Below, one piece after another: positions 9,559 to 17,480 of a stretch of 64,000 nucleotides of DNA. This DNA comes from Thauera sp. JM12B12 (lineage in GTDB: Bacteria; Pseudomonadota; Gammaproteobacteria; Burkholderiales; Rhodocyclaceae): NCBI RefSeq assembly GCF_039614725.1, contig NZ_CP154859.1, forward strand, positions 186,001-250,000. The letters run 5' to 3'. How positions within the stretch are numbered: position 1 is the stretch's first letter; every line of letters starts with the position of its first letter. The notes beneath the pieces are model-generated. The model made no database searches. It saw only the letters and a program-made list of their open reading frames with translations, and was not told the origin of the DNA. A program made the position numbers and the translations under genes.

Positions 9559-10917
9559 TCAGTCCAGCCAGCGCGCCACGCGTGCGCCGACGTCGACCCG
9601 CGCGCGCAGCCGCGCCGCGAGCAGGTACAGCCCGCCCAGCTTGCGGTGCAGGAACAGCGCGTCGGCCGGCGGGGTGTGCCAGAAATCGCGGTCGGTGCTG
9701 AGCGCGAGGCCGGCGTCGCGCAGGCGGACGGCGAGGTCGCTGGCGCCGAAGTCGTAGGCGCCGCGGTGGCGCAGCGGCTCGCAGGCGATCTCGAACAGGT
9801 CGATCACCGCCTCGCGCTGGTGGGCGTGGATGGTGTCCTGGAAGTAGCCGATCGCCTGCGCGGCCTCGCCCATCGCCGCGCGGTCGCCGCGGATCGTGCC
9901 CGCCATCAGGCGGCGGTAGGCCTCGACCACCGGCTCAGCGTAGGCGCGGGTGGCGCCGAAGTCGAGCAGCACCAGGCGGCCGCTGTCGGCATCGAAGCGG
10001 TAGTTGGCGAAGTTGGGGTCGGTCTGGATCAGGCGGAACTCGAACAGCTCGCGAAACAGCAGCCCGATCAGCAGGCCCGCCACGCGGTCGCGCAGGGCCT
10101 GGTCGGCCGCCTGGGGTTCGGCGAGCGTCTCCACCGCCACGCCCTCGACCCAGCTCATCGCCAGGATGTCGCTGCGGGTGAGCGCATCGATCGCGCGCGG
10201 CAGCGCGAAGTCGGCCTCGCCCTCGAGCAGCGCGCCGAAGCGGTGCAGGTTTTCCGCTTCGCGGCGGTAGTCGGCCTCCTCGTGGAGCTGGCGCTTGGCT
10301 TCGTCGAGCAGCGGCGCGAGGTCGAGCGACTTCGGCAGCAGGCCGGAGACGCGCAGCAGGGTGGCGACGTTGTCCACGTCGCTGTCGATGCTGCGGCGCA
10401 CGCCGGGGTACTGCAGCTTGATCGCCAGCTCCTGGCCGTCGCGGGTGCGCGCGCGATGCACCTGGCCGATCGAGGCCGCCGCGCACGGGGTGAAGGAGAA
10501 GCGCTCGAAGCCCTGCTCCCAGCCCTTGCCCCAGTGCGTCTCGAGCACCTCGACCACCTGGCTCATCGGCATCGTGCGCGCGTCCTCGCGCAGGCGGGCG
10601 AGGATGTCGGCGAGCTCGGGCGGCAGCAGGTTGCCGGCGTCCATCGACATCAGCTGGCCGACCTTCATCGCCGCGCCGCGCAGTTGGGCGAGCTGATCGG
10701 CGACGCGGCGCGCGTTGGCCGGGGTCAGCACCAGCTCGCTCACCTTGGGCCGCCTGCCGGCGGCGAGCTGGCGCGCACCCTCGGCGAGCATGCCGCCCGC
10801 CACCCCGGTGGCGAGGCTGCCCAGACGGGCGAGGCGGGACAGGCGTCCGCCCGGCACGGCGGCGCTGCGGGCGTTGTCCGCGCTGGGGCGCTTAGGGTCG
10901 AGGGCGGCGGTGTTCAT
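9559..10917 (-). CDS. ABC1/AarF (UbiB-related) protein kinase-like ATPase
   Basis: The 452-residue protein has the ABC1 family hallmark KxGQ (AAMKVGQLMSM, lysine near residue 85), the nucleotide-loop segment AAASIGQVHRAR, the catalytic-loop-like QTDPNFANY, and the metal-binding LLDFGATR. The two C-terminal membrane helices of canonical UbiB are not evident, so it is a soluble ADCK3-like relative rather than UbiB itself. Family members support quinone synthesis or lipid transport by an ATPase activity. It starts 20 bases after the DUF3429 gene with a good AGGAG site, so the two are probably cotranscribed from the light-cluster control region. Confidence 0.85.
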   Translation of the reverse strand: MNTAALDPKRPSADNARSAAVPGGRLSRLARLGSLATGVAGGMLAEGARQLAAGRRPKVSELVLTPANARRVADQLAQLRGAAMKVGQLMSMDAGNLLPPELADILARLREDARTMPMSQVVEVLETHWGKGWEQGFERFSFTPCAAASIGQVHRARTRDGQELAIKLQYPGVRRSIDSDVDNVATLLRVSGLLPKSLDLAPLLDEAKRQLHEEADYRREAENLHRFGALLEGEADFALPRAIDALTRSDILAMSWVEGVAVETLAEPQAADQALRDRVAGLLIGLLFRELFEFRLIQTDPNFANYRFDADSGRLVLLDFGATRAYAEPVVEAYRRLMAGTIRGDRAAMGEAAQAIGYFQDTIHAHQREAVIDLFEIACEPLRHRGAYDFGASDLAVRLRDAGLALSTDRDFWHTPPADALFLHRKLGGLYLLAARLRARVDVGARVARWLD

Positions 10918-10937
10918 GGCGTGCTCCTGGTTGATCG

Positions 10938-11399
10938 TCAATACGGCCATTGCACGAAGGCGCCGGCGACGAGCGCGAGGCAGGCCACCGTGGTCAGGCG
11001 CAGGCGCAGCGGCAGGTACCAGTCGGGCAGCGCCGCCTGGCGGGCGAGGCGGCGGTCCTGCACGTAATGGAGGACGAAACCGAGCACCAGCAGCACCGCG
11101 GCGTCCGAGGGCACCAGCAGCAGCGCCGGCCAGGCGATCAGCGAGGGCACCACGCTCCACAGCATCGTGCGCCGGCGGCGCGCGTCGTCCAGTCCCGGGA
11201 GCGCCATCGCGAAACCCCAGTGCAGCGCGCACACGAAGCTGAGGATCACCGCGCCGTAGGCGAACAGCGCGTCGCTCCAGGTCAGGCCGTGATGGGCGTC
11301 GAGCAGGCTGGCGGGAGCGAGCACCAGGAAGGGGATGAGGCCGCCGTAGCCGAGCCAGCGGGCGGTGTTGCGGAGGGGGTCGGGAGGGCTGGAATTCAT
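10938..11399 (-). CDS. DUF3429 multi-spanning membrane protein
   Basis: The 153-residue protein has about five hydrophobic segments and conserved positions of the DUF3429 family (WLGYGGLIPF near the N-terminus, ALHWGFAM and LHYVQDRRL further on). Function is unknown; the family is often found next to photolyase and cryptochrome genes, as here. The ATG at 11399 is chosen because the protein begins directly before the first conserved segment; the frame is open upstream to 11471. It is the first gene leftward from the divergent control region shared with the flavin/photolyase cluster, and it is followed closely by the ABC1 gene. Confidence 0.75.
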   Translation of the reverse strand: MNSSPPDPLRNTARWLGYGGLIPFLVLAPASLLDAHHGLTWSDALFAYGAVILSFVCALHWGFAMALPGLDDARRRRTMLWSVVPSLIAWPALLLVPSDAAVLLVLGFVLHYVQDRRLARQAALPDWYLPLRLRLTTVACLALVAGAFVQWPY

Positions 11400-11429
11400 C
11401 GATGTCGGGATGTGGTGAAGCGTATTCGT

Positions 11430-11438
11430 GTCCAGGAC
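11430..11438. promoter_or_regulatory. Short GTCC-A-GGAC dyad upstream of DUF3429
   Basis: GTCCAGGAC repeats the core of the longer palindrome 83 bases to the right. It lies 31 bases upstream of the DUF3429 start, where a regulator of the leftward operon would bind. The dyad is only four bases per arm, so it could be chance. Confidence 0.35.
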
Positions 11439-11512
11439 GCAATGCCTTGCCGTGAAGTATTGCGACTGCAAATTGAGCTGATTGGCAGATGAATGCTAGT
11501 AAGCGGAATCTT

Positions 11513-11529
11513 TTTTGTCCAGGACAAAA
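11513..11529. promoter_or_regulatory. Perfect palindrome TTTTGTCC-A-GGACAAAA, probable operator
   Basis: Eight-base arms around one central A, directly followed by TATATT at 11534-11539, which fits a -10 element for the rightward cluster starting at 11601. An operator placed just upstream of a -10 is typical of MerR-type activators, and MerR-family LitR proteins control photolyase clusters in other bacteria; that link is inference, since no such regulator gene lies in the window. No good -35 is visible. Confidence 0.6.
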
Positions 11530-11600
11530 GAGGTATATTCCGTTTGACCCGAGTCGATTCCCGTCCGTGCTGCGGACCCCTGCCTGCGAGGGATGCCAAG

Positions 11601-12605
11601 ATGAATCCACCTCTTCACTACGCCGTGGTCGGTGCCGGCATTGCCGGCCTGAGCTGCGCGCGTGCGCTCACCGCGGCCGGGGTGCGCGTCACGGTCCTCG
11701 ACAAGAGCCGCGGCCCCGCCGGCCGCATGAGCACCCGCCGCGGCGAGGCCTGGGCCTGCGATCACGGCGCGCAGTACTTCACCGCGCGCCATCCGGACTT
11801 CCAGGCCGAGGTGGCGCGTTGGCTGGCGGCGGGCGTGGCGGCGCGCTGGCAGCCGCGGCTGACGGTGTTCGAAGCCGAGGGCCGCCGCGAGCCGATGGGC
11901 GAGGCGGGGGCCGAGCTGGCGCGCTACGTCGGCACCCCGCGCATGACGGCGCCCGCGCGCCATCTCGCCGAGGGCCTGGATCTGCGCCTGCAGGCCACGG
12001 TGAACGCGCTGTTCTGCTACGACCACGGCTGGGAGCTGTCCACCGCCGAGCATGGCCTGCTGCCCGAGGCCTTCGATGGCGTGCTGCTGGCGGTCCCGGC
12101 GCCGCAGGCGCTGCCGCTGCTGCAGCCGGTGGCGCCCGACCTGGCCGCGCTCGCCGGCGCGGCACGCATGCAGGGCTGCTGGGCGCTGATGGCGCGCTTC
12201 GAGGCGCCGCTCGGGCTCGATTTCGATGCCGCCTTCGTCAATCACGGCCCGCTGCGCTGGATCGCACGCGACACCAGCAAGCCGGGACGCGCAGGCATGG
12301 AGACCTGGACCCTGCATGCGAGCGCGGCGTGGAGCGAGGACCATATCGAGGACACCCCCGAGCGCGTGGCGAGCGCGCTGATCGCCGCCTTCCGCGCGCT
12401 CGGCGGCGAGGCGCCGGTGGCGTGGTCGGCGCACCGCTGGCGCTACGCCCTCACCGCGTCTGCGGTCGATGAGGGCTACCTGTGGCGGGCCGAGGAGGGT
12501 GTCGGGCTGTGCGGCGACTGGCTCAACGGCGGCCGCGTCGAGGGCGCCTGGCTCAGCGGCCACGCGCTCGCGCACAGCGTGCTCGCGGAGATGGCACTGG
12601 CCTGA
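11601..12605 (+). CDS. Renalase-like NAD(P)/FAD-dependent oxidoreductase
   Basis: The 334-residue protein begins with YAVVGAGIAGLSCARALTAAG, an FAD-binding Rossmann motif, followed by the GR-rich segment RGPAGRMSTRR and DHGAQYFTAR, which are typical of the renalase-like amine-oxidase group. The C-terminal GLCGDWLNGGRVEGAWLSG matches the second FAD contact of this group. It probably oxidises a small reduced substrate. The frame is open upstream to 11493, but the ATG at 11601 follows an AGGGAT site and starts at the first beta strand. It heads the cluster with two photolyase-family genes and DUF2256, an arrangement seen in light-inducible flavin clusters. Confidence 0.85.
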   Translation: MNPPLHYAVVGAGIAGLSCARALTAAGVRVTVLDKSRGPAGRMSTRRGEAWACDHGAQYFTARHPDFQAEVARWLAAGVAARWQPRLTVFEAEGRREPMGEAGAELARYVGTPRMTAPARHLAEGLDLRLQATVNALFCYDHGWELSTAEHGLLPEAFDGVLLAVPAPQALPLLQPVAPDLAALAGAARMQGCWALMARFEAPLGLDFDAAFVNHGPLRWIARDTSKPGRAGMETWTLHASAAWSEDHIEDTPERVASALIAAFRALGGEAPVAWSAHRWRYALTASAVDEGYLWRAEEGVGLCGDWLNGGRVEGAWLSGHALAHSVLAEMALA

Positions 12606-12675
12606 GCCGGGGCCGCGCCGAGGGGCTCGGCCGAAGCAGCGGACGGCCCGGCGGCGCGGGCCGCGGGAGCAGCGG

Positions 12676-14265
12676 ATGGGATACGGACTGGTCTGGTTCA
12701 AGCGCGATTTTCGCCTCGCCGACCATGGCGCGCTGGCTGCGGCCGCGCGCCGCGGGCCGGTGCTGTGCGTGGCGATCGTCGAACCCGCGCTGTGGGCGCA
12801 GGCGGATGCCGCGCGCCAGCACTACGAGTTCATGCTCGAGAGCGCGCGCGCCTTGCACGCCGAGATGCAGCGGCTCGGCGGCCGGCTGCACCTGCTGGTG
12901 GGCGAGGCGGTGGCGGTGCTCGACCGCCTGCACGCCGAGGCGCCCTTAGACGCGCTGTATTCGCACGAGGAGACGGGCAACGGCGCGAGCTACGCCCGCG
13001 ACCGCGCGGTGGCGGCGTGGTGCCGGGCGCGCGGTGTGCGCTGGCACGAAGTGGCGCAGTTCGGCGTGGTGCGCCGGCTGGACGATCGCGACCGCTGGCA
13101 GGCGGCATGGGAGGCGCATGTCGCAGCGCCGCAGGCCGTGCTGCCGGAACCGGCCGGTGTGTGCTTTGCCGCCCTGCCTGCGGCCTTGCAGCCGGGCGAG
13201 GGCACAAGCTGGCCTGCCCCCGGCGCGATCGTCGCCGCGCGCGCGCCGGCGGCGGTCGCGCTCGGTCTCGATGCCTTCCAGCCGCCGGCCCGCCAGCGCG
13301 GCGGCCGGCGCGCGGCGCTCGCGGTGCTGCAAGACTTCCTCGACGTGCGCAGCGGCCAGTACCGCGGCGGCATCTCCTCGCCGCTGAAGGCGCCCACCGC
13401 GTGCTCGCGGCTCTCGCCCTACCTCGCCTGGGGCTGCCTGAGCCTGCGCGAGGTGGTGCAAGCGACCCGCGCGCGTGTTGCCGCGCTGCCCGAAGGCGAC
13501 CGCCGCCGCGCCGGCCTCTCGGCCTTCCTCAGCCGCCTGTACTGGCACTGCCATTTCATCCAGAAGCTCGAGCGCGAGCCGGCGCTGGAGTTCCGCAACC
13601 TGCACCGCGGCTATGACGGCTTGCGCGAGGACGCGTGGAATCCGGCGCATTTCGACGCGCTGGTGGCCGGGCGCACCGGCTGGCCGCTGGTGGACGCCTG
13701 CGTGGCGATGCTGCGCGAGACCGGGTGGATCAACTTCCGCATGCGCGCGATGCTGGTGTCGGTGGCGGCCTATCCGCTGTGGCTGCACTGGCGCGAGGTC
13801 GGGTTGTGGCTGGCGCGCGCCTTCCTCGACTACGAGCCGGGCATCCACTGGAGCCAGCTGCAGATGCAGTCGGGGACGACCGGCATCAACACCACGCGCG
13901 TCTACAACCCGATCAAGCAGGCGCGCGATCACGACCCGCAGGGCGTGTTCGTGCGGCGCTGGCTGCCGGCGCTGCGGCGGGTGCCGGATGCCTGGCTGTT
14001 CGAGCCCTGGCGCATGCCGGCCGAGGTGGCGGCGCGCCACGGGCTGCGCCTGGGCGAGGACATCGCGCTGCCGCTGGTGGAGTTGGAGCGGGCGACGCGT
14101 GAGGCCAAGGCGCGCGTGCATGCGCTGCGCGCGCAGCCCGAGGTGCGGGCGGCGAAGGCGGCGATCGTCGAGCGGCACGGTTCGCGCAAGCGGCCGGAGG
14201 GGCGGCGGCGCAAGGCGGCGGCGAGCGCGGCGGCCGAGGCGGCGCAGCTCGATCTGGGGTTCTGA
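12676..14265 (+). CDS. Cryptochrome/deoxyribodipyrimidine photolyase family protein
   Basis: The 529-residue protein has the photolyase N-terminal domain (LVWFKRDFRLADHGAL) and FAD-binding C-terminal domain (SRLSPYLAWGCLSLREV near residue 248; GWINFRMRAMLVSVAAYPLW; GIHWSQLQMQSGTTG). The tryptophan-rich FAD pocket is present. About 45 basic and alanine-rich residues end the chain, possibly a disordered DNA-binding tail. It differs clearly from the DASH protein encoded 365 bases further on. It could be a CPD or 6-4 photolyase or a light sensor; the sequence alone does not decide. Start at 12676 follows GGGAGCAG; the frame extends further upstream. Confidence 0.85.
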   Translation: MGYGLVWFKRDFRLADHGALAAAARRGPVLCVAIVEPALWAQADAARQHYEFMLESARALHAEMQRLGGRLHLLVGEAVAVLDRLHAEAPLDALYSHEETGNGASYARDRAVAAWCRARGVRWHEVAQFGVVRRLDDRDRWQAAWEAHVAAPQAVLPEPAGVCFAALPAALQPGEGTSWPAPGAIVAARAPAAVALGLDAFQPPARQRGGRRAALAVLQDFLDVRSGQYRGGISSPLKAPTACSRLSPYLAWGCLSLREVVQATRARVAALPEGDRRRAGLSAFLSRLYWHCHFIQKLEREPALEFRNLHRGYDGLREDAWNPAHFDALVAGRTGWPLVDACVAMLRETGWINFRMRAMLVSVAAYPLWLHWREVGLWLARAFLDYEPGIHWSQLQMQSGTTGINTTRVYNPIKQARDHDPQGVFVRRWLPALRRVPDAWLFEPWRMPAEVAARHGLRLGEDIALPLVELERATREAKARVHALRAQPEVRAAKAAIVERHGSRKRPEGRRRKAAASAAAEAAQLDLGF

Positions 14266-14292
14266 GGGAGCGGTCTTGAGGGAGCGCGGGCG

Positions 14293-14442
14293 ATGGGGAT
14301 GCGGCGCAAGGGCGACCTGCCGACCAAAGTGTGCGTGGGCTGCGGACGGCCGTTTGCCTGGCGGAAGAAGTGGGCGCGGGTCTGGGACGAGGTGCGGTAC
14401 TGCTCGGAGCGCTGCCGGCGTGCGCGCAAGGTGGCGCAGTGA
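14293..14442 (+). CDS. DUF2256 small zinc-ribbon protein
   Basis: The 49-residue protein contains [20 protein letters not shown] followed by YCSERCR. The four cysteines (14, 17, 37, 41) form a compact zinc-binding pattern, and the FAWRKKW-W motif identifies DUF2256. Function is unknown, but the family is regularly found beside photolyase and cryptochrome genes, so a light-response link is plausible. It lies 27 bases after the cryptochrome stop and is probably cotranscribed. Its small size makes it easy to miss. Confidence 0.85.
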   Translation: MGMRRKGDLPTKVCVGCGRPFAWRKKWARVWDEVRYCSERCRRARKVAQ

Positions 14443-14488
14443 GTGAAAACCGTCTCTGCTCGGTTGTGGTGCCTCGGGGGATGCGCAC

Positions 14489-14560
14489 GGGGTATTCCTT
14501 CCGGGGCTGCGGAACTCGCCCTTCGGGCTCGGACAGTCCTCGCCCCTTCACGAATACCCC
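14489..14560. repeat. Inverted repeat GGGGTATTC ... GAATACCCC
   Basis: Perfect nine-base arms at 14489-14497 and 14552-14560 enclose a 54-base interior that itself contains the hairpin CGCCCTTCGGGC. It fills the gap between DUF2256 and the DASH gene. It may be a dispersed repeat element or a folded leader of the next gene. Confidence 0.5.
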
Positions 14561-14630
14561 GCACACATCCTGGGAGCGTGGGCGAGTGCCCGTGCAAAGA
14601 GGCTTGACGCTTGATCGTCCTTGAGTGCCA

Positions 14631-15947
14631 ATGCCCTTGAGAGCTTTGATCTGTTGGTTCCGCAATGATCTGCGCTTGGGTGACAACCCGGCGCTGGTCG
14701 AGGCCTGTGCGTCGGCTGGGCGCGTGCTGCTGGTGTATTGCCACGACCCCGCCGACGACGCGCCGACGCGCTGGGGCTTCGTGCGCCGCGGGCCGCATCG
14801 GCGGGCGTTCCTCGCTGCCGCACTGGACGATCTGGATGCGCAACTGCGTGCGCGGGGCAGCCGCCTGCTGCAGCTTCGCGGCGCGCCCGCCGAGGTGCTG
14901 CCGGTACTTGCACGCGCGATCGGCGCCGACACCGTGGTGTGCGAGGAGATCGCCGCGCCCGAAGAGCAGGACGCCGTCGCCGCGTTGCGTGCCGCCGGCC
15001 TGACGGTGCGCACGGTGTGGCAGTCCAGCCTGCTCGATCCGGCGGCGCTGCCGTTCGCGGTGGCGCGTTTGCCGAAGGTGTTCACGGATTTTCGGCGAGC
15101 GGTCGAGGCGGCTGGCCAGCAGCCACCCGCGCCGCTTGCCGCGCCAGCGGTTCTGCCGCCGCTGCCGGCCCCTGTCGTCCTGCCGCCGCATTCCTCGTTC
15201 GAGCCGCCGCGGATGAGTGATCGTGCGCTCGGCGCCTCCTTCCCCTGGTGGCAGCCGGCGTTTGCCGGCGGCGAGCGGGCGGCGCTGGCGCATCTGGCGT
15301 GCTACTTCGCCGGCGATCTGGCCAAGCACTACAAGGCGACACGCAATGGCCTGAGCGGGGTCGATTTTTCCAGCAAGTTCTCGCCCTGGCTGGCGCAGGG
15401 GGCCTTGTCGCCGCGGGTGGCCTTTGCCGCGCTGCGCCGCCACGAGGCCGAGCAGGGGGCGAGCGAGGGCAGCTACTGGCTGTGGTTCGAGCTGCTGTGG
15501 CGGGACTATTTCCGCTTCCTGCATCTGCAGCATGGCCGGCGGCTGTACCGGGCGCGCGGGCTGAACGACGCCGCGCCCGCGCCCGCGCACGACCCGGCGG
15601 CGTTCGCGGCCTGGTGCGCGGGGCGCGCCGGCCACGCCTTCGTCGATGCCGGCATGCGCGAGCTTGCCGCCACCGGCTGGCTGTCGAACCGCATGCGGCA
15701 GGTGGTGGCCAGCTACCTGATCCACGACCTTGGCTGCGACTGGCGCGCGGGGGCGGCGTGGTTCGAGGCGCAGCTGGTGGATTACGACGCCTACAGCAAC
15801 CACGGCAACTGGCTCTACATCGCCGGCCGCGGCACCGATCCGCGCGGCGGGCGGCGCTTCGATCCGGACCGGCAGGCGGCGACTTACGATGCCGATGGGG
15901 CCTATCGGGCGCGGTGGGCCAAGGCGGATCGGTGCGGCAGCGACTGA
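14631..15947 (+). CDS. DASH-type cryptochrome
   Basis: The 438-residue protein carries DASH markers: PKVFTDFRRAVE, HYKATRNGLSGVDFSSKFSP, WLAQGALSPR, GWLSNRMRQVVASYL, and the long C-terminal DYDAYSNHGNWLYIAGRGTD. DASH proteins bind FAD and usually MTHF and repair CPD lesions in single-stranded DNA or loops; some act as light sensors. A GTG six bases upstream is an alternative start. The stop codon lies in a strong hairpin (15942-15966) that could end transcription of the cluster. Confidence 0.9.
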   Translation: MPLRALICWFRNDLRLGDNPALVEACASAGRVLLVYCHDPADDAPTRWGFVRRGPHRRAFLAAALDDLDAQLRARGSRLLQLRGAPAEVLPVLARAIGADTVVCEEIAAPEEQDAVAALRAAGLTVRTVWQSSLLDPAALPFAVARLPKVFTDFRRAVEAAGQQPPAPLAAPAVLPPLPAPVVLPPHSSFEPPRMSDRALGASFPWWQPAFAGGERAALAHLACYFAGDLAKHYKATRNGLSGVDFSSKFSPWLAQGALSPRVAFAALRRHEAEQGASEGSYWLWFELLWRDYFRFLHLQHGRRLYRARGLNDAAPAPAHDPAAFAAWCAGRAGHAFVDAGMRELAATGWLSNRMRQVVASYLIHDLGCDWRAGAAWFEAQLVDYDAYSNHGNWLYIAGRGTDPRGGRRFDPDRQAATYDADGAYRARWAKADRCGSD

Positions 15948-15966
15948 CGGCGCAAGCCCGTCAGTC
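15942..15966 (+). terminator. Hairpin at end of photolyase cluster
   Basis: GACTGACGG and CCGTCAGTC form a perfect nine-base stem with a seven-base loop, overlapping the DASH stop codon. No T-run follows, so it may protect the mRNA 3' end or act with Rho instead of being an intrinsic terminator. Confidence 0.5.
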
Positions 15967-16049
15967 GTGCGCGCCTGGAGTTTCTCGGGGGCCGGCCCGA
16001 CGGCGGCCTTCGGCACCTGCCGCTCGAGCGCGGCCGCCTGTCCCGGCGG

Positions 16050-16970
16050 TCAGCCTCGGCCGAATCCGCGTACGCGGGCAAGCGCCGCGGGCGGCAGCGC
16101 GCCGAGCAGGGCGCCGATCGACACCACCACGATGCCGACGATGGTGGTGAGGCCGAGGCCCTCGTCCAGGATCAGGAAGGCGCCCACCGCCGTCACCGCG
16201 GGCACCAGGGCCAGCATCATCGAGGCCTCGCTCGCGCCCACCTTCTGCACCGCGTAGCTGTAGAAGCCGCCGGCGACCAGCGCGGCGATCACGCCCTGGT
16301 AGCCGCCCTGCAGCGCGATCGCCCCCCAGCTCTGTGCGGCCAGGTTGCCCGGCAGCCAGAGCAGGTACACCGGCAGGTAGGCGAGCGCCGAGAAGCTGGC
16401 GATGCCCAGCATCGCGAACTGCGGCTTCATCTGCCAGCGCCGCATCAGCAGGCCGAACACGGCCCAGCACAGCGCGGCGGCGAGAAACAGCAGATCGCCG
16501 ATCCACTGACTGCCGTGTGCCGGCGCGAGCAGGCTCTGGAAACCGATCAGCAGCAGGCCGGCGGTCGACAGCAGCAGCGCGAGCACGGTCGGGCGGGCGA
16601 TGCGAAAACCGCTCATCACCGCCATCAGCACGATGGTCCAGAACGGGATGCCGCCATTGACGAACACGCCGGCGTGCGCGCTCGGCGCGAAGGCGAAGCC
16701 GCAATACACCAGGATGCCGTAGCCCAGCCCGCCCACCGTGGCGAGCACCATGTGGCGCGGCCAGTCGCGGCGCGACACGAAGCGCAGGTAGAGCGGCAGC
16801 GCGATCGCGCCCGACACGCCGAAGCGCAGCGCGGCGATGTCGAAGGGCGTGAAGCTGGCGGTGGCGCCGAAGCGCGAGACGATGTTGAAGCCGGACCAGA
16901 ACACGACCACGGCGAGCGCGGCGAGCAGGCCGCGGGTGGCGTCGGCATTCGAGGGCGGAGTCGCGTGCAA
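16050..16970 (-). CDS. EamA/DMT-family transporter
   Basis: The protein of about 306 residues has ten predicted hydrophobic segments in two repeats, as in the EamA drug/metabolite transporter superfamily (first repeat beginning LAALAVVVFWSGFNIVSRFG, second around WIGDLLFLAAALCWAVFGLLM). It is an inner-membrane exporter or importer of unknown substrate. No ATG lies near the expected N-terminus; the TTG at 16970, six bases past the stop of the haemoglobin gene, gives a normal family length and probable coupling, but an internal GTG is possible. Confidence 0.8.
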   Translation of the reverse strand: MHATPPSNADATRGLLAALAVVVFWSGFNIVSRFGATASFTPFDIAALRFGVSGAIALPLYLRFVSRRDWPRHMVLATVGGLGYGILVYCGFAFAPSAHAGVFVNGGIPFWTIVLMAVMSGFRIARPTVLALLLSTAGLLLIGFQSLLAPAHGSQWIGDLLFLAAALCWAVFGLLMRRWQMKPQFAMLGIASFSALAYLPVYLLWLPGNLAAQSWGAIALQGGYQGVIAALVAGGFYSYAVQKVGASEASMMLALVPAVTAVGAFLILDEGLGLTTIVGIVVVSIGALLGALPPAALARVRGFGRG

Positions 16971-16975
16971 GTGGT

Positions 16976-17362
16976 TCAGCCCGGCTGGTTGCGCATGAAG
17001 TCTGCGGTGTTGAAGAAGTTCTGCAGCAGGCGCTCGCGCAGGCCTTCCTCGATGCCGACGTCTTCCATCGCCAGCAGCATGCAGGCGACCCACTGGTCGC
17101 GCTCCTTGGTGCCGATCGCGAACGGCATGTGGCGGGCGCGCAGGCGCGGGTGGCCGAAGTTCTGCACGAAGAGATCCGGCCCGCCCAGCCAGCCGGACAG
17201 GAACATGAAGAGCTTGTCGCGCGAGCCCTGCAGGTCTGCGGGGTGCATGGCGCGCAGCTCGGCGAACTGCGGGGTTTCGGCCATCAGGGCGTAGAAGCGG
17301 TCGCAGAGGCGGGCGACGGTGGGCTCGCCGCCGATCCTGGCGTAAGTGGTTTGCTGTTCCAT
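16976..17362 (-). CDS. Group 2 truncated haemoglobin
   Basis: The 128-residue protein matches trHb2: YARIGGEPTVARLCDRFYAL at the N-terminus, HPADLQGSRDKLFMFLSGWL in the middle, and the proximal-histidine region GHPRLRARHMPFAIG, followed by a conserved W in ERDQWVACM. These are cytosolic haem proteins for O2 or NO chemistry. The EamA gene follows after five bases on the same strand, which suggests an operon, though a joint function is not known. Confidence 0.9.
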   Translation of the reverse strand: MEQQTTYARIGGEPTVARLCDRFYALMAETPQFAELRAMHPADLQGSRDKLFMFLSGWLGGPDLFVQNFGHPRLRARHMPFAIGTKERDQWVACMLLAMEDVGIEEGLRERLLQNFFNTADFMRNQPG

Positions 17363-17480
17363 CGGGTGTCGTGGGGCGGAGGGTGCGCCTCGGGATGGGC
17401 GCGTGGGGTGGGATTGTCGCAGAGTCGGCAGGGGCTTGGGCGTTGCGGCGCTCAGGTGGCGACTGCCTGCGGTTTGACGG

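Noticed and set aside
13929..16016. 695-residue open frame on the minus strand
   Set aside because: Shadow of the two photolyase-family genes, which have clear motifs and ribosome sites on the plus strand.
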